Positions 1 through 8,436 of a stretch of DNA of 47,632 nt are shown here, in pieces (position 1 is the first letter of the stretch; every line of letters starts with the position of its first letter). The notes under the pieces are model-generated. The model was not told where the DNA came from and searched no databases. It worked only from the letters and a program-made list of their open reading frames with translations. Both the position numbers and the translations under genes were made by a program. The stretch comes from JAJUFS01 sp964599565 (GTDB lineage: Bacteria; Pseudomonadota; Gammaproteobacteria; Natronospirales; JAJUFS01): assembly GCA_964599565.1 (NCBI GenBank), contig CAZRFE010000010.1:1-47632 (forward strand). The letters are read 5' to 3'.

Positions 1-1058
1 CCGGCATCGAGGGCGTGGATTTCATCTGCGCGAACACCGATGCGCAGGCGCTGAAGAACACGCGTGCAAAGACGGCGCTGCAGATCGGTTGCGGCATTAC
101 CAAGGGTCTTGGCGCAGGCGCCAACCCTGACGTCGGACGCCAGGCCGCGATGGAGGATCGTGACCGCATCCAGGAAGTGATCGAGGGCAGCGACATGCTG
201 TTCATCACCGCGGGCATGGGCGGCGGAACCGGCACCGGTGCAGCACCGGTCGTCGCGCAGGTGGCCAAGGAACTTGGCATCCTCACCGTTGCCGTCGTCA
301 CCAAGCCGTTCCCCTTCGAGGGCAACAAGCGCATGCGCGCCGCGCAGCAGGGTCTTGACGAGCTTGGCCGCTACTGCGACTCGCTGATCACCATCCCGAA
401 CGAAAAGCTCCTCAGCGTGCTTGGCGGCGGCACGACGCTGCTGGATGCATTCAAATCCGCGAACGACGTGCTCTTCGGCGCCGTACAGGGCATTGCCGAA
501 CTGATCACCCGGCCCGGCCTGATCAACGTCGACTTCGCCGACGTGCGCACCGTCATGTCGGAGATGGGTATGGCGATGATGGGATCAGGTGTTGCGGCAG
601 GGCCGGATCGCGCCCGCGAAGCGGCGGAAATGGCGGTCGCAAGCCCGCTGCTTGAGGACGTCAACATCTCCGGTGCCAAGGGTATTCTGGTAAATGTAAC
701 TGCTGGCATGGACATGGCGATCGGTGAGTTCCAGGAAGTGGGAAACACGGTCAAGGAATTCGCGTCGGACGACGCGACAGTGGTGATCGGAACCGTGATA
801 GACCCCGAAATGCAGGGCGAAATGCGGGTAACGGTGGTAGCAACGGGTCTTGGCGGCCGGGCACCAGCGAGCGCGCGCCCGAGCGTGGAGGCACCGACCA
901 TGAAAGTCGTGAAGAAGCCGTCGAGCGATGTGGACTACGCGGAGCTGGACAAGCCGACCGTGATTCGCAAGCGTGCGGTCGGGGAGGCGTACACACCTGG
1001 CAACACGGATGAGGATTACCTGGATATTCCGGCGTTCCTCCGTCGCCAGGCGGATTGA
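1..1058 (+). CDS. ftsZ: Cell division protein FtsZ (5' truncated)
   Basis: Tubulin-like GTPase that polymerises into the cytoplasmic Z ring and recruits the divisome. The reading frame is open from the window edge (in-frame codons from base 3), so roughly the first 30 residues are missing. Visible are the GTP-binding signature GGGTGTG, the T7 synergy loop NVDFADVRTVM with the catalytic aspartate, and a C-terminal conserved peptide (DYLDIPAFLRRQAD) that binds partners such as FtsA and ZipA. The last stretch before that peptide is a variable linker. It is followed by lpxC, the standard end of the dcw cluster in gammaproteobacteria. Identity is certain; the start lies outside the window. Confidence 0.98.
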   Translation, partial: GIEGVDFICANTDAQALKNTRAKTALQIGCGITKGLGAGANPDVGRQAAMEDRDRIQEVIEGSDMLFITAGMGGGTGTGAAPVVAQVAKELGILTVAVVTKPFPFEGNKRMRAAQQGLDELGRYCDSLITIPNEKLLSVLGGGTTLLDAFKSANDVLFGAVQGIAELITRPGLINVDFADVRTVMSEMGMAMMGSGVAAGPDRAREAAEMAVASPLLEDVNISGAKGILVNVTAGMDMAIGEFQEVGNTVKEFASDDATVVIGTVIDPEMQGEMRVTVVATGLGGRAPASARPSVEAPTMKVVKKPSSDVDYAELDKPTVIRKRAVGEAYTPGNTDEDYLDIPAFLRRQAD

Positions 1059-1060
1059 TG

Positions 1061-1079
1061 CGCCGCGAGAAAAGCGGCG
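1061..1079 (+). terminator. Hairpin just after ftsZ
   Basis: A perfect 6-bp inverted repeat (CGCCGC/GCGGCG) with a 7-base loop begins two bases after the ftsZ stop codon. No T-run follows, so this may be a weak attenuator or mRNA-stabilising hairpin at the end of the dcw transcript rather than a strong terminator. Confidence 0.3.
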
Positions 1080-1137
1080 AGCCGCGACGGAGGAACGGGT
1101 TTGACGAAGAGGGGTAATTCCCCATCGAATCAGGAAC

Positions 1138-1167
1138 TTGTTGCGGTTTTGACGTTTGTGGTACTGT
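1138..1167 (+). promoter_or_regulatory. Candidate sigma-70 promoter for lpxC
   Basis: TTGTTG (1138-1143) and TACTGT (1162-1167) are separated by 18 bases in the 273-base ftsZ-lpxC gap. The rest of that gap holds short inverted repeats (GGGG/CCCC at 1111-1124; CAGGAA/TTCCTG at 1192-1205) and no convincing gene. The match is moderate and the assignment rests on position. Confidence 0.3.
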
Positions 1168-1331
1168 CGCGCCTCTGCGGCCGCCTCCGGGCAGGAAACT
1201 TCCTGTCCGGCGTTCTGCCGTCACGAATTTCCCGATGCGGGGCCTGCACCGGAGTATTGAAGTCAGTCAACGCGGGATCGGATTGAACGCATGAGTTGCA
1301 CTGGCACGATTTCAGCGAGCAAGAACAAAGA

Positions 1332-2255
1332 ATGGTCAGACAACGCACTTTGAAGAACGTGATTCGCGCGACGGGCGTGGGTCTGCATACCGGTGAAAAG
1401 GTGTATATGACGCTGCGCCCCGCAGCCGTCGATACCGGTATCGTATTTCGACGCATTGATCTCGAGCAGCCGGTCGAGATTCGTGCGACGGCGGAAAATG
1501 TCGGCGACACCGCGTTGTCGACGACGCTGATCGAGCACGGCGTTCGCGTCGCGACGGTGGAGCATCTGCTTTCCGCATTCGCCGGACTCGGCATCGACAA
1601 CGCATACGTGGATCTCAGCGCGCCGGAAGTTCCGATCATGGACGGCAGCGCAGGTCCGTTCGTATTCCTGCTGCAGTCGGCGGGCATCGCCGAGCAGAAC
1701 GCGGCCAAGCGATTCATTCGCATCAAGAAGCCGCTGTTCATCGAGCAGACGGACAAGTGGGCGCGCTTCGAGCCCTTCGAAGGCTTCAAGGTTTCCTTCG
1801 AAATCGAATTCGATCACCCGGTATTCAAGAAGCACACGCAGCAGGCGTCGGTGGACTTTTCTACGACTTCGTTCGTGAAGGAAGTCAGCCGCGCCCGCAC
1901 GTTTGGTTTCATGCGCGACTACGAAATGCTCCGTGAACGCAACCTGGCGCGCGGCGGTTCGCTCGATAACGCGATCGTTGTCGACGACTATCGCATCGTG
2001 AACGAAGACGGCCTTCGCTACGAGGATGAGTTCGTCAAGCACAAGGTGCTGGATGCCATCGGCGACCTGTACCTGTTGGGTCATTCGCTTATCGGTGCGT
2101 TCAGTGGTTTCAAGTCCGGGCACGCCCTGAACAACGCGCTGCTGCGCGCGCTGCTCGCGGATCGCGAAGCCTGGGAAATGGTCACGTTCGAGGACGAGGA
2201 AACAGCGCCGATTTCATACATGGCGCCGGTTCACGCGATTCAGTCCGCGTCCTGA
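1332..2255 (+). CDS. lpxC: UDP-3-O-acyl-N-acetylglucosamine deacetylase LpxC
   Basis: Zinc deacetylase for the committed step of lipid A synthesis, cytoplasmic. The 307-residue product begins MVRQRTLKNVIRATGVGLHTG, which lines up with the E. coli start (MIKQRTLK), so the ATG at 1332 is preferred over a TTG 36 bases upstream. Zinc-ligand regions are present: TVEHLLSAFAGLG (first His), HKVLDAIGD (His and Asp) and SGHALNN (catalytic His). The length is usual for the family (about 305). It follows ftsZ and converges on dciA with a 16-base overlap of the two 3' ends. In E. coli LpxC is controlled by FtsH proteolysis; nothing here shows how it is regulated. Confidence 0.97.
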   Translation: MVRQRTLKNVIRATGVGLHTGEKVYMTLRPAAVDTGIVFRRIDLEQPVEIRATAENVGDTALSTTLIEHGVRVATVEHLLSAFAGLGIDNAYVDLSAPEVPIMDGSAGPFVFLLQSAGIAEQNAAKRFIRIKKPLFIEQTDKWARFEPFEGFKVSFEIEFDHPVFKKHTQQASVDFSTTSFVKEVSRARTFGFMRDYEMLRERNLARGGSLDNAIVVDDYRIVNEDGLRYEDEFVKHKVLDAIGDLYLLGHSLIGAFSGFKSGHALNNALLRALLADREAWEMVTFEDEETAPISYMAPVHAIQSAS

Positions 2256-2665
2256 TCTCCGGACAGCCGCCGCAGTGCGGCGGCGAGAGCGTCATCGGCA
2301 ATACCGTTGGCGGTACCCCGCAGGATTTCGCGGGCAGTGTCGGTCAGCTCGGGGTGTGGGTGGTTTCCAGCAGGTGATTCCGGGGGCAGGACCTTGAACC
2401 GGACTTGCTGGATGCGATCACCGAACTCCTGGTGGCAGGCGGACAGGACGTCCTTCTGCAGATAGCGGAGCTGGGCGGCCCATGCCGCACTGTCGACGAG
2501 GACAACGACCGTACCCGGTCGAGGCGCGCAGCCCACGATGTGGGCGCGCGCATCCTCGGGGAGCGTGGCGCGGATGCGACGAGTGAGTGCTGCGAGCCGT
2601 GCAGTGTTTGCGCGCAGGCGATCGAGGGGATCGTTCTTGTGTATGAACTGGTTGAGAAATTTCAT
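2240..2665 (-). CDS. dciA: DciA-type replicative helicase loader (DUF721)
   Basis: Small protein of the DUF721/DciA family, the ancestral loader or operator of the replicative helicase DnaB. The 141-residue product starts at the ATG complementary to 2663-2665. It carries the typical layout of an N-terminal basic region (DPLDRLRANTARLAALTRRIR) and a KH-like core with the VDSAAWAAQLRYLQ stretch in which a conserved tryptophan is found. The C-terminal tail is polar and probably disordered. It lies between lpxC and an M23 peptidase gene and is transcribed against both, as in Pseudomonas. A longer upstream frame exists but overlaps the divergent M23 gene. The family is clear; the role is known from relatives. 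Confidence 0.85.
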   Translation of the reverse strand: MKFLNQFIHKNDPLDRLRANTARLAALTRRIRATLPEDARAHIVGCAPRPGTVVVLVDSAAWAAQLRYLQKDVLSACHQEFGDRIQQVRFKVLPPESPAGNHPHPELTDTAREILRGTANGIADDALAAALRRLSGDQDAD

Positions 2666-2701
2666 CCGGCACGAACCCGACGGGAAGCGGAATAGCGACA
2701 C

Positions 2702-3622
2702 ATGAATATCATAATCCTCGGGAAAAAGGGGCAGTCGAGGCGCGTCAACCTGGCAACGATGCCGGGCTTCGCCATCGCGCTCTTGCTCGGCACGCTGATC
2801 GTCGGTGGCAGTGGACTGCTCGGTTACGAGCTCGCCGAACAACGGCTCGCGGACCAGCCGCTCGCGGAAATCCGGTCCTTCCATGCTGAAATCGATGAAC
2901 AGCAAAACGCTGTTCGCCAGATGCGCGAGGAAGCGCGCGAAAACCTGAATGCGTTTTCCGTGCGTCTCGGTCAGCTCAACGCGCACATCATTCGCCTCGA
3001 CGCGCTGGGCGATCGCCTTACCCGCATGGCCGGTCTCGAGGAAGGTGAATTCAATTTCGACGAATCGCCGGCGCAAGGCGGACCCGAAGTCGCGGCGACC
3101 GAAGCGGACAGCGAATCGTTGCCTGAACTGGTGAACGCGCTCGATGGTCTTGCTGCACAACTCGATGACCGCGAGAAGCAGTTGACCGTACTTGAAAACC
3201 TGCTCATGAACCGCAACCTGCAGGATCAGGTCATGCCGGCGGGACGGCCGATAACGAAAGGCTGGCTGTCATCGTACTTCGGCGTTCGAACCGATCCGTT
3301 CACCGGCAAGCGTGCCCGGCACTACGGGCTTGATTTCGCCGGCACGATGGGCGCCGATATCGTCGCCGTGGGTGCAGGTGTCGTTACGTACTCCGGTTCG
3401 CGCTACGGCTATGGAAACATGGTCGAGATCAATCACGGCAACGGCTTCGTTACACGCTATGCGCACAACAAGGAAATCCTCGTATCCGTCGGCGACGTGA
3501 TCAAGAAAGGCCAGGTAATCGCGTACATGGGTTCCAGCGGCCGTTCCACTGGACCGCACGTGCACTTCGAAGTCCTGCAGAACGGCAAGGTGGTCAACCC
3601 CTTGCAGTACATTCGGGAATAA
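2702..3622 (+). CDS. Membrane-anchored M23 (LytM) peptidoglycan peptidase
   Basis: 306-residue envelope protein. A short basic N-terminus precedes one membrane segment (about residues 20-42), then a charged coiled-coil region (about 55-110), then a LytM/M23 domain from about residue 185. The zinc-site motifs are intact: HYGLDFAG (HxxxD) and HVHFEV (HxH), with a third His in TRYAHN. It is therefore likely an active endopeptidase cutting peptide cross-bridges in the periplasm, not a degenerate activator. It sits directly before secA, as its counterpart does in Pseudomonas, and its start is 36 bases from the divergent dciA start. The substrate and partner are not deducible. Confidence 0.9.
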   Translation: MNIIILGKKGQSRRVNLATMPGFAIALLLGTLIVGGSGLLGYELAEQRLADQPLAEIRSFHAEIDEQQNAVRQMREEARENLNAFSVRLGQLNAHIIRLDALGDRLTRMAGLEEGEFNFDESPAQGGPEVAATEADSESLPELVNALDGLAAQLDDREKQLTVLENLLMNRNLQDQVMPAGRPITKGWLSSYFGVRTDPFTGKRARHYGLDFAGTMGADIVAVGAGVVTYSGSRYGYGNMVEINHGNGFVTRYAHNKEILVSVGDVIKKGQVIAYMGSSGRSTGPHVHFEVLQNGKVVNPLQYIRE

Positions 3623-3648
3623 GCTCGCCACGCCGTGCACGATCCGAA

Positions 3649-3677
3649 TTGACGTGCCGCGCGTCCTGCCGTAAAAA
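3649..3677 (+). promoter_or_regulatory. Candidate secA promoter
   Basis: TTGACG (3649-3654) and TAAAAA (3672-3677) are spaced by 17 bases in the 138-base gap before secA. No secM-like arrest-peptide gene is visible in the gap, so secretion-responsive control as in E. coli is not apparent. Confidence 0.4.
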
Positions 3678-3760
3678 CCGGTCCCTTGCACCGCTTCCTG
3701 TGGCTGCCGTCTGGCCTTGCTGCGGAGGAGGCTGTTGAACGCTTCACGGATAACACAGCA

Positions 3761-6475
3761 ATGATTGGCAAAGTATTCAGCAAGATCTTCGGCAGCCGCA
3801 ACGAGCGGCTGCTTCGCACAATGGCGCGCCAGGTTGCAGCCGTGAACGCGCTGGAGCCAGCGTTCGAGGCGCTGTCCGACGACGAGCTGCGCGGCAAGAC
3901 GGCGGAGTTCCGCGAACGCCTTGCGAGCGGGGAAACGCTTGATGCGCTGTTGCCGGAAGCCTTCGCTGCTGCGCGTGAAGCGGCGCGACGCGCGCTCGGC
4001 ATGCGCCACTTCGATGTGCAGCTCATCGGCGGCATCACGCTGCATTCCGGCAGGATTTCGGAAATGAAGACCGGCGAAGGCAAGACGCTGGTCGCTACGC
4101 TTGCCGCCTACCTGAATGCGCTGCCCGGCAAGGGCGTGCACGTTGTCACTGTCAACGAATACCTCGCCGAACGCGACGCGAACTGGATGCGTCCGGTCTA
4201 TGAAGCGCTTGGCCTTGAAGTTGGCGTGATCAAGTCCGGGCAGTCGCCCGAAGAAAAGCGCAAGGCGTACGCCGCGGACATCACCTACAGCACGAACAAC
4301 GAACTCGGTTTCGATTACCTGCGCGACAACATGGCATTCCAGGTCGGCCAGAGAGCGCAGCGCGGACTGCATTACGCGATCGTGGACGAGGTGGATTCGA
4401 TCCTGATCGACGAAGCGCGCACCCCGCTGATCATTTCTGGCCCGCTTGAAGATTCGACCGAGCTTTACACGCAGATCGATGCGCTCGTGCCGAAGCTGCA
4501 GCGTTCGGAGGATGAGGGCGAAACCGGCGATTACACGATCGACGAGAAGACCAAGCGCGCCTATCTGACCGAGCAGGGTCATGAACGCATCGAGGACCTG
4601 TTGAATGCGTCAGGCATCCTGCCGGAGGGCGAAAGCCTTTACGACGCGCAGCACATCAACCTGATGCATCACGTCGATGCCGCGCTGCGCGCCCGCGCCA
4701 TCTACCGCCGCGATGTCGATTACATCGTCAAGGACGGGCAGGTGGTCATCGTCGACGAATTCACCGGTCGCACCATGCCTGGCCGGCGCTGGTCGGACGG
4801 ATTGCACCAGGCGATGGAAGCGAAGGAAGGCGTGACGATCCAGGCGGAAAACCAGACGCTGGCATCGATCACGTTCCAGAACTATTTCCGCATGTACGAC
4901 AAGCTCTCCGGCATGACGGGCACAGCGGATACCGAGGCGTTCGAATTCCAGCAGATCTACGGCCTGGAAGTCGTCGTGATTCCGACCAACAAGCCGATGG
5001 CGCGCAAGGATCACGCCGACCAGGTGTTTCTCGATGCGAAGGCCAAGTTCAAGGCGATCATCGACGACATCAGGGATTGCAGTGCGCGGCGCCAGCCTGT
5101 GCTTGTCGGCACGACATCCATCGAGATCTCGGAGATGCTGTCCGGCCTCCTGCAGAAGGAAGGTATCGGGCACGAAGTGTTGAACGCGAAGCAGCATGCG
5201 CGCGAGGCCGAGATCGTCGCACAGGCCGGCCGTCCCGGTGCGGTGACGATCGCCACCAACATGGCTGGTCGCGGCACGGACATCGTGCTTGGCGGCAACC
5301 TTGAATCCGAGCTTGCCGGAATTGACCCCGAGGACACGGCGGCACGCGAGCGCGCGCGCAAGGACTGGGAGGATTGGCACCGCACGGTACTCGAAGCGGG
5401 CGGGCTTCATATCATCGGCACGGAACGGCATGAATCGCGGCGCATCGACAACCAGTTGCGCGGACGTGCTGGCCGCCAGGGCGATCCTGGTTCAAGCCGC
5501 TTCTATCTTTCCATGGACGACAGTCTCATGCGCATCTTCGGTGGCGAGCGCATGAAAGGACTGATGGAAAAGCTGGGCATGAAGGAAGACGAGGTGATCG
5601 AGCATCGCTGGGTCACCAAGCGCATCGAGGACGCGCAGCGGCGCGTGGAGTCGCACAATTTCGATATCCGCAAGAATCTCCTCGAATACGACGATGTCGC
5701 CAACGACCAGCGCCGCGTGATCTACGAACAGCGCGACGAGGTCATGGAAAGCGATGATATCTCCGAGACGATCGAAGCGATTCGTGCAGACGTGGTCGAT
5801 GCGGTCATCGACGAGCACATTCCGCCGCAGTCGATGGTGGAGCAGTGGGATATCGATGGACTGACGCGCACTCTGGAAAAGGAATTCGCGATCCAGTTCG
5901 ATGTGGCGCAAAGGCTTGACGACGACAGCAAGCTGCACGAGGAGGGTCTGCGCAAGCAGATTCTCGATGCCGTCAAGGAAGGCATTGCGGCGAAGGAAGC
6001 CATTGTCGGCGCAGCGCCGATGCGGCATCTGGAAAAGGCCGTCATGCTTGATCGCCTCGATACGCTCTGGAAGGAGCATCTCGCTGCCATGGATTACCTG
6101 CGGCAGGGTATTCATCTGCGAGGCTACGCGCAGAAGAACCCGAAGCAGGAGTACAAGCGCGAAGCCTTTGAAATGTTCTTCGCGATGCTTGAGCGCATCA
6201 AGCGCGAGACGGTGACCGTGCTCTCGCGCCTGCAGCCACGCATTCAGTCCGAAGAAGAAATAGCGAAGCTCGAGGAACAGCGGCGGAAGGCAACCCGTCG
6301 CATGGAATTCCGTCATGCCGACCCGAGCGCGGCGGCAGGAACTCCCGAACCGCGGCGCGATGCCGTTGAAACGCCGGAGACATTCGTTCGCGAAGGCCGG
6401 AAGGTCGGCCGTAACGAGCCCTGTCCCTGCGGTTCAGGACGCAAGTACAAGCAGTGCCACGGGCGGCTGAGCTGA
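3761..6475 (+). CDS. secA: Preprotein translocase ATPase SecA
   Basis: Motor ATPase that drives unfolded preproteins through SecYEG. The ATG at 3761 gives 904 residues beginning MIGKVFSKIFGSRNERLL, matching the E. coli N-terminus; the frame upstream is not conserved. Seen in order: Walker A MKTGEGKT (about residue 103), DEAD-box VDEVDSILIDEARTPLIISG, helicase motif TNMAGRGTDIVLGG, RGRAGRQGDPG, and the C-terminal zinc/SecB-binding motif PCPCGSGRKYKQCHG. The length is typical (E. coli 901). The next gene starts 4 bases after the stop, suggesting co-transcription. No strong ribosome-binding site is seen at the start. Confidence 0.98.
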   Translation: MIGKVFSKIFGSRNERLLRTMARQVAAVNALEPAFEALSDDELRGKTAEFRERLASGETLDALLPEAFAAAREAARRALGMRHFDVQLIGGITLHSGRISEMKTGEGKTLVATLAAYLNALPGKGVHVVTVNEYLAERDANWMRPVYEALGLEVGVIKSGQSPEEKRKAYAADITYSTNNELGFDYLRDNMAFQVGQRAQRGLHYAIVDEVDSILIDEARTPLIISGPLEDSTELYTQIDALVPKLQRSEDEGETGDYTIDEKTKRAYLTEQGHERIEDLLNASGILPEGESLYDAQHINLMHHVDAALRARAIYRRDVDYIVKDGQVVIVDEFTGRTMPGRRWSDGLHQAMEAKEGVTIQAENQTLASITFQNYFRMYDKLSGMTGTADTEAFEFQQIYGLEVVVIPTNKPMARKDHADQVFLDAKAKFKAIIDDIRDCSARRQPVLVGTTSIEISEMLSGLLQKEGIGHEVLNAKQHAREAEIVAQAGRPGAVTIATNMAGRGTDIVLGGNLESELAGIDPEDTAARERARKDWEDWHRTVLEAGGLHIIGTERHESRRIDNQLRGRAGRQGDPGSSRFYLSMDDSLMRIFGGERMKGLMEKLGMKEDEVIEHRWVTKRIEDAQRRVESHNFDIRKNLLEYDDVANDQRRVIYEQRDEVMESDDISETIEAIRADVVDAVIDEHIPPQSMVEQWDIDGLTRTLEKEFAIQFDVAQRLDDDSKLHEEGLRKQILDAVKEGIAAKEAIVGAAPMRHLEKAVMLDRLDTLWKEHLAAMDYLRQGIHLRGYAQKNPKQEYKREAFEMFFAMLERIKRETVTVLSRLQPRIQSEEEIAKLEEQRRKATRRMEFRHADPSAAAGTPEPRRDAVETPETFVREGRKVGRNEPCPCGSGRKYKQCHGRLS

Positions 6476-6479
6476 TGAA

Positions 6480-7439
6480 ATGACGGCGACCGTGCACGTC
6501 ATGGTCGCCGTGCTGCGCGATCGCGCAGGGCGCGTGCTGATCACGCAGCGCCCGGAAGGCAAGTCGCAGGCGGGCCGCTGGGAATTCCCGGGCGGCAAGC
6601 TTGAGTCGCATGAAGCAGCGGAAGCCGGACTGCGCCGCGAACTGCTTGAGGAGCTTGGCATTGTTGCCGGCCCGATGCGGCGCCTGATTGAAATACGCCA
6701 CGCATATCCGGATTTCACGGTCCGTCTTGATGTTCGCGAAATTGCGCACTTCGGTGGCACGCCATCAGGGCGCGAACGCCAGGCGCTGAAATGGGTGTCG
6801 CCGGAGCAACTGCCGGCGGAAGACATTCTTGAAGCCGACCTCCCCATCATTCGGGCATTGCGACTGCCGGATTTCTGCCTGGTCACGCCGGATCCCGGCA
6901 ACATGCCTCGACATCTTTTCCTCGCGAAGCTTGATGCATCGCTCGCTCGCGGCATCACGCTTGTGCAGTTGCGTGCACCGTCGTTGCCGCATGCAGAATT
7001 CGTTGCGCTTGCTCGGGACGTGTTGCCTGCATGTCGGCGATGGAACGCACGGCTGGTTCTGAACGCATTGCCTGATGTGTTGAACGAGGTGGATGCGGAC
7101 GGGATTCACCTGAATGGCAGGAATCTCGCCATCACGCATGCGCGTCCCGTGCCCGATGAAAGATGGTTGTCCGCCGCCTGTCACTCGTCTGCAGAGGTGC
7201 GCAAGGCGCAGTCGATCGGTGTCGACTTCGCGCTGATCAGTCCGGTTGCCACGACGGCAACCCATCCGCATCACCCAACCCTGGGATGGTCGGGGTTTTC
7301 GGCGCTTGCGCGCGATGCCTGCATGCCTGTCTATGCACTCGGTGGCATGAAGCGGGAAGACATGGATCGCGCGCGTAACGCGGGGGGCCGCGGCATCGCC
7401 GCCATTCGAGGATTGTGGGAAGGACCTGTTACGGACTAA
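6480..7439 (+). CDS. Nudix hydrolase fused to ThiE-like domain (MutT family)
   Basis: 319-residue two-domain protein. Residues 1-130 form a MutT-type Nudix domain with a complete Nudix box (GGKLESHE, seven residues, RELLEELGI), expected to hydrolyse oxidised nucleoside triphosphates such as 8-oxo-dGTP. Residues about 135-319 resemble the TIM barrel of thiamine-phosphate synthase: LVTPDP start, LVQLR strand, GIHLNG, GVDFALISPVATTATHP, YALGGM and GIAAIRGLW. The usual ThiE phosphate and Mg ligands look partly replaced, so thiamine synthesis by this domain is doubtful. The same fusion is known downstream of secA in other gammaproteobacteria. It overlaps the convergent yacG gene by 4 bases. Confidence 0.88.
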   Translation: MTATVHVMVAVLRDRAGRVLITQRPEGKSQAGRWEFPGGKLESHEAAEAGLRRELLEELGIVAGPMRRLIEIRHAYPDFTVRLDVREIAHFGGTPSGRERQALKWVSPEQLPAEDILEADLPIIRALRLPDFCLVTPDPGNMPRHLFLAKLDASLARGITLVQLRAPSLPHAEFVALARDVLPACRRWNARLVLNALPDVLNEVDADGIHLNGRNLAITHARPVPDERWLSAACHSSAEVRKAQSIGVDFALISPVATTATHPHHPTLGWSGFSALARDACMPVYALGGMKREDMDRARNAGGRGIAAIRGLWEGPVTD

Positions 7440-7627
7440 CCATCCGTTGATGCGTCGTCATCCGGCAACCTGTCGCCCGGGATGGAATGTTCTTCCGCGA
7501 ACCACGCGCCAAGATCAATGAGCTTGCAGCGTTCGGAACAGAATGGTTTCCAGCGTGCGGTGGCGTTCCAGCGGACGGGTTCGCCACAACGCGGACAGGG
7601 ACGTATCGTTTCCCGGGATTTCGTCAT
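7436..7627 (-). CDS. yacG: DNA gyrase inhibitor YacG
   Basis: 63-residue zinc-ribbon protein. It has the CPRCGEPV and PFCSERCKLIDLG motifs supplying four cysteine ligands, followed by the acidic tail typical of the family. YacG binds GyrB and blocks gyrase binding to DNA in E. coli. The start at MTKSRETIRPCPRC matches the usual length (about 65). It lies 7 bases after zapD, as the last gene of the pilB-pilC-pilD-coaE-zapD-yacG run. Confidence 0.93.
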   Translation of the reverse strand: MTKSRETIRPCPRCGEPVRWNATARWKPFCSERCKLIDLGAWFAEEHSIPGDRLPDDDASTDG

Positions 7628-7634
7628 TTCGTGT

Positions 7635-8432
7635 TCAAAGCTGGCAGCACGCGAGCTGGAAGGCGACATCGCGCTGCAGCTGGCGCGGTCGTTGCGTGAC
7701 GTCGGGCTGTTCAAGAAAGCGGATCGTGAAGCGATGCTTGCCGCCGGAGATTTCGGGGAATGCCGCTGTTCCTTCGTCGAGCAGCACACGGATCAGCTGG
7801 CAGGATGCACCGCTCTCAAGCGTGCGCTGGAAAAGTCCACTGCTCGCCGTTTCACGCGTCGGTGCCGCGCTTTCGCGCAACAACATCAGTACCAGCCGAA
7901 TGCTGCGATCCAGTGCTGCGAGCTGCTCAAGCCAGTGCTGCAGTTGCCTGCGCCGGACATCCGCGGGCAACGAAAGCCAGTGTTGCAAGGAAGGAAGATC
8001 GAACCCGCATGTACCGCCAGGTATTGCGCTGCGCTGGCGCAACGCGCCGAGGAACTCGTTGTCCTTGAGCGTGCGTCCGACCTGGGCTTCCGAGGCGTCA
8101 AGCTTGCCGCGTAATTTCTCAAGACTTTCAAGAATGCTGCCGAGCCGGGTGGAATCGACACCGGACCGATTCTTCAGCCGGGCGAGTGTCTGCCCCTGGC
8201 GTTCCATTTCACGCAGCACGTCGCTGCGAACATCGCCGCGCCCGAGAATGGCGAGCACTTCAAGAAGTCCCGTCAGCGCCGCCCGGCTGTCCCACGGATC
8301 ACCGCCTTCAGTATGCCGATGTATTCGTGCGAACAGGTGTTCGAGCCGCATGAACGTGCGCACGCGCTCATTGAGCGGCAGCTCGTAGGCCTCAAGGTGT
8401 CCGTCGCCTTTCTGTTCGGGCATGGAATTCAT
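7635..8432 (-). CDS. zapD: Cell division protein ZapD
   Basis: Cytoplasmic protein that cross-links FtsZ filaments. The 265-residue product aligns along its length with E. coli ZapD: ELPLNERVRTFMRLEHLF at the N-terminus, RQRSAIPGGTCGFDLPSLQHWL in the middle, and ISGGKHRFTIRF near the end. Two ATGs nine bases apart (8432 and 8423) could serve as the start, and neither has a clear Shine-Dalgarno; the first lies 4 bases after the coaE stop. The gene partners functionally with ftsZ at the start of the window, although the cluster is best known for pilus genes. Confidence 0.93.
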   Translation of the reverse strand: MNSMPEQKGDGHLEAYELPLNERVRTFMRLEHLFARIHRHTEGGDPWDSRAALTGLLEVLAILGRGDVRSDVLREMERQGQTLARLKNRSGVDSTRLGSILESLEKLRGKLDASEAQVGRTLKDNEFLGALRQRSAIPGGTCGFDLPSLQHWLSLPADVRRRQLQHWLEQLAALDRSIRLVLMLLRESAAPTRETASSGLFQRTLESGASCQLIRVLLDEGTAAFPEISGGKHRFTIRFLEQPDVTQRPRQLQRDVAFQLACCQL

Positions 8433-8436
8433 GGCG

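Noticed and set aside
1101..1286. 61-codon frame between ftsZ and lpxC
   Set aside because: No good ribosome site or conserved-looking features, and it covers the candidate lpxC promoter.
3623..3760. secM-like secretion monitor gene before secA
   Set aside because: The gap is 138 bases and the short frame in it shows no signal peptide or arrest motif.
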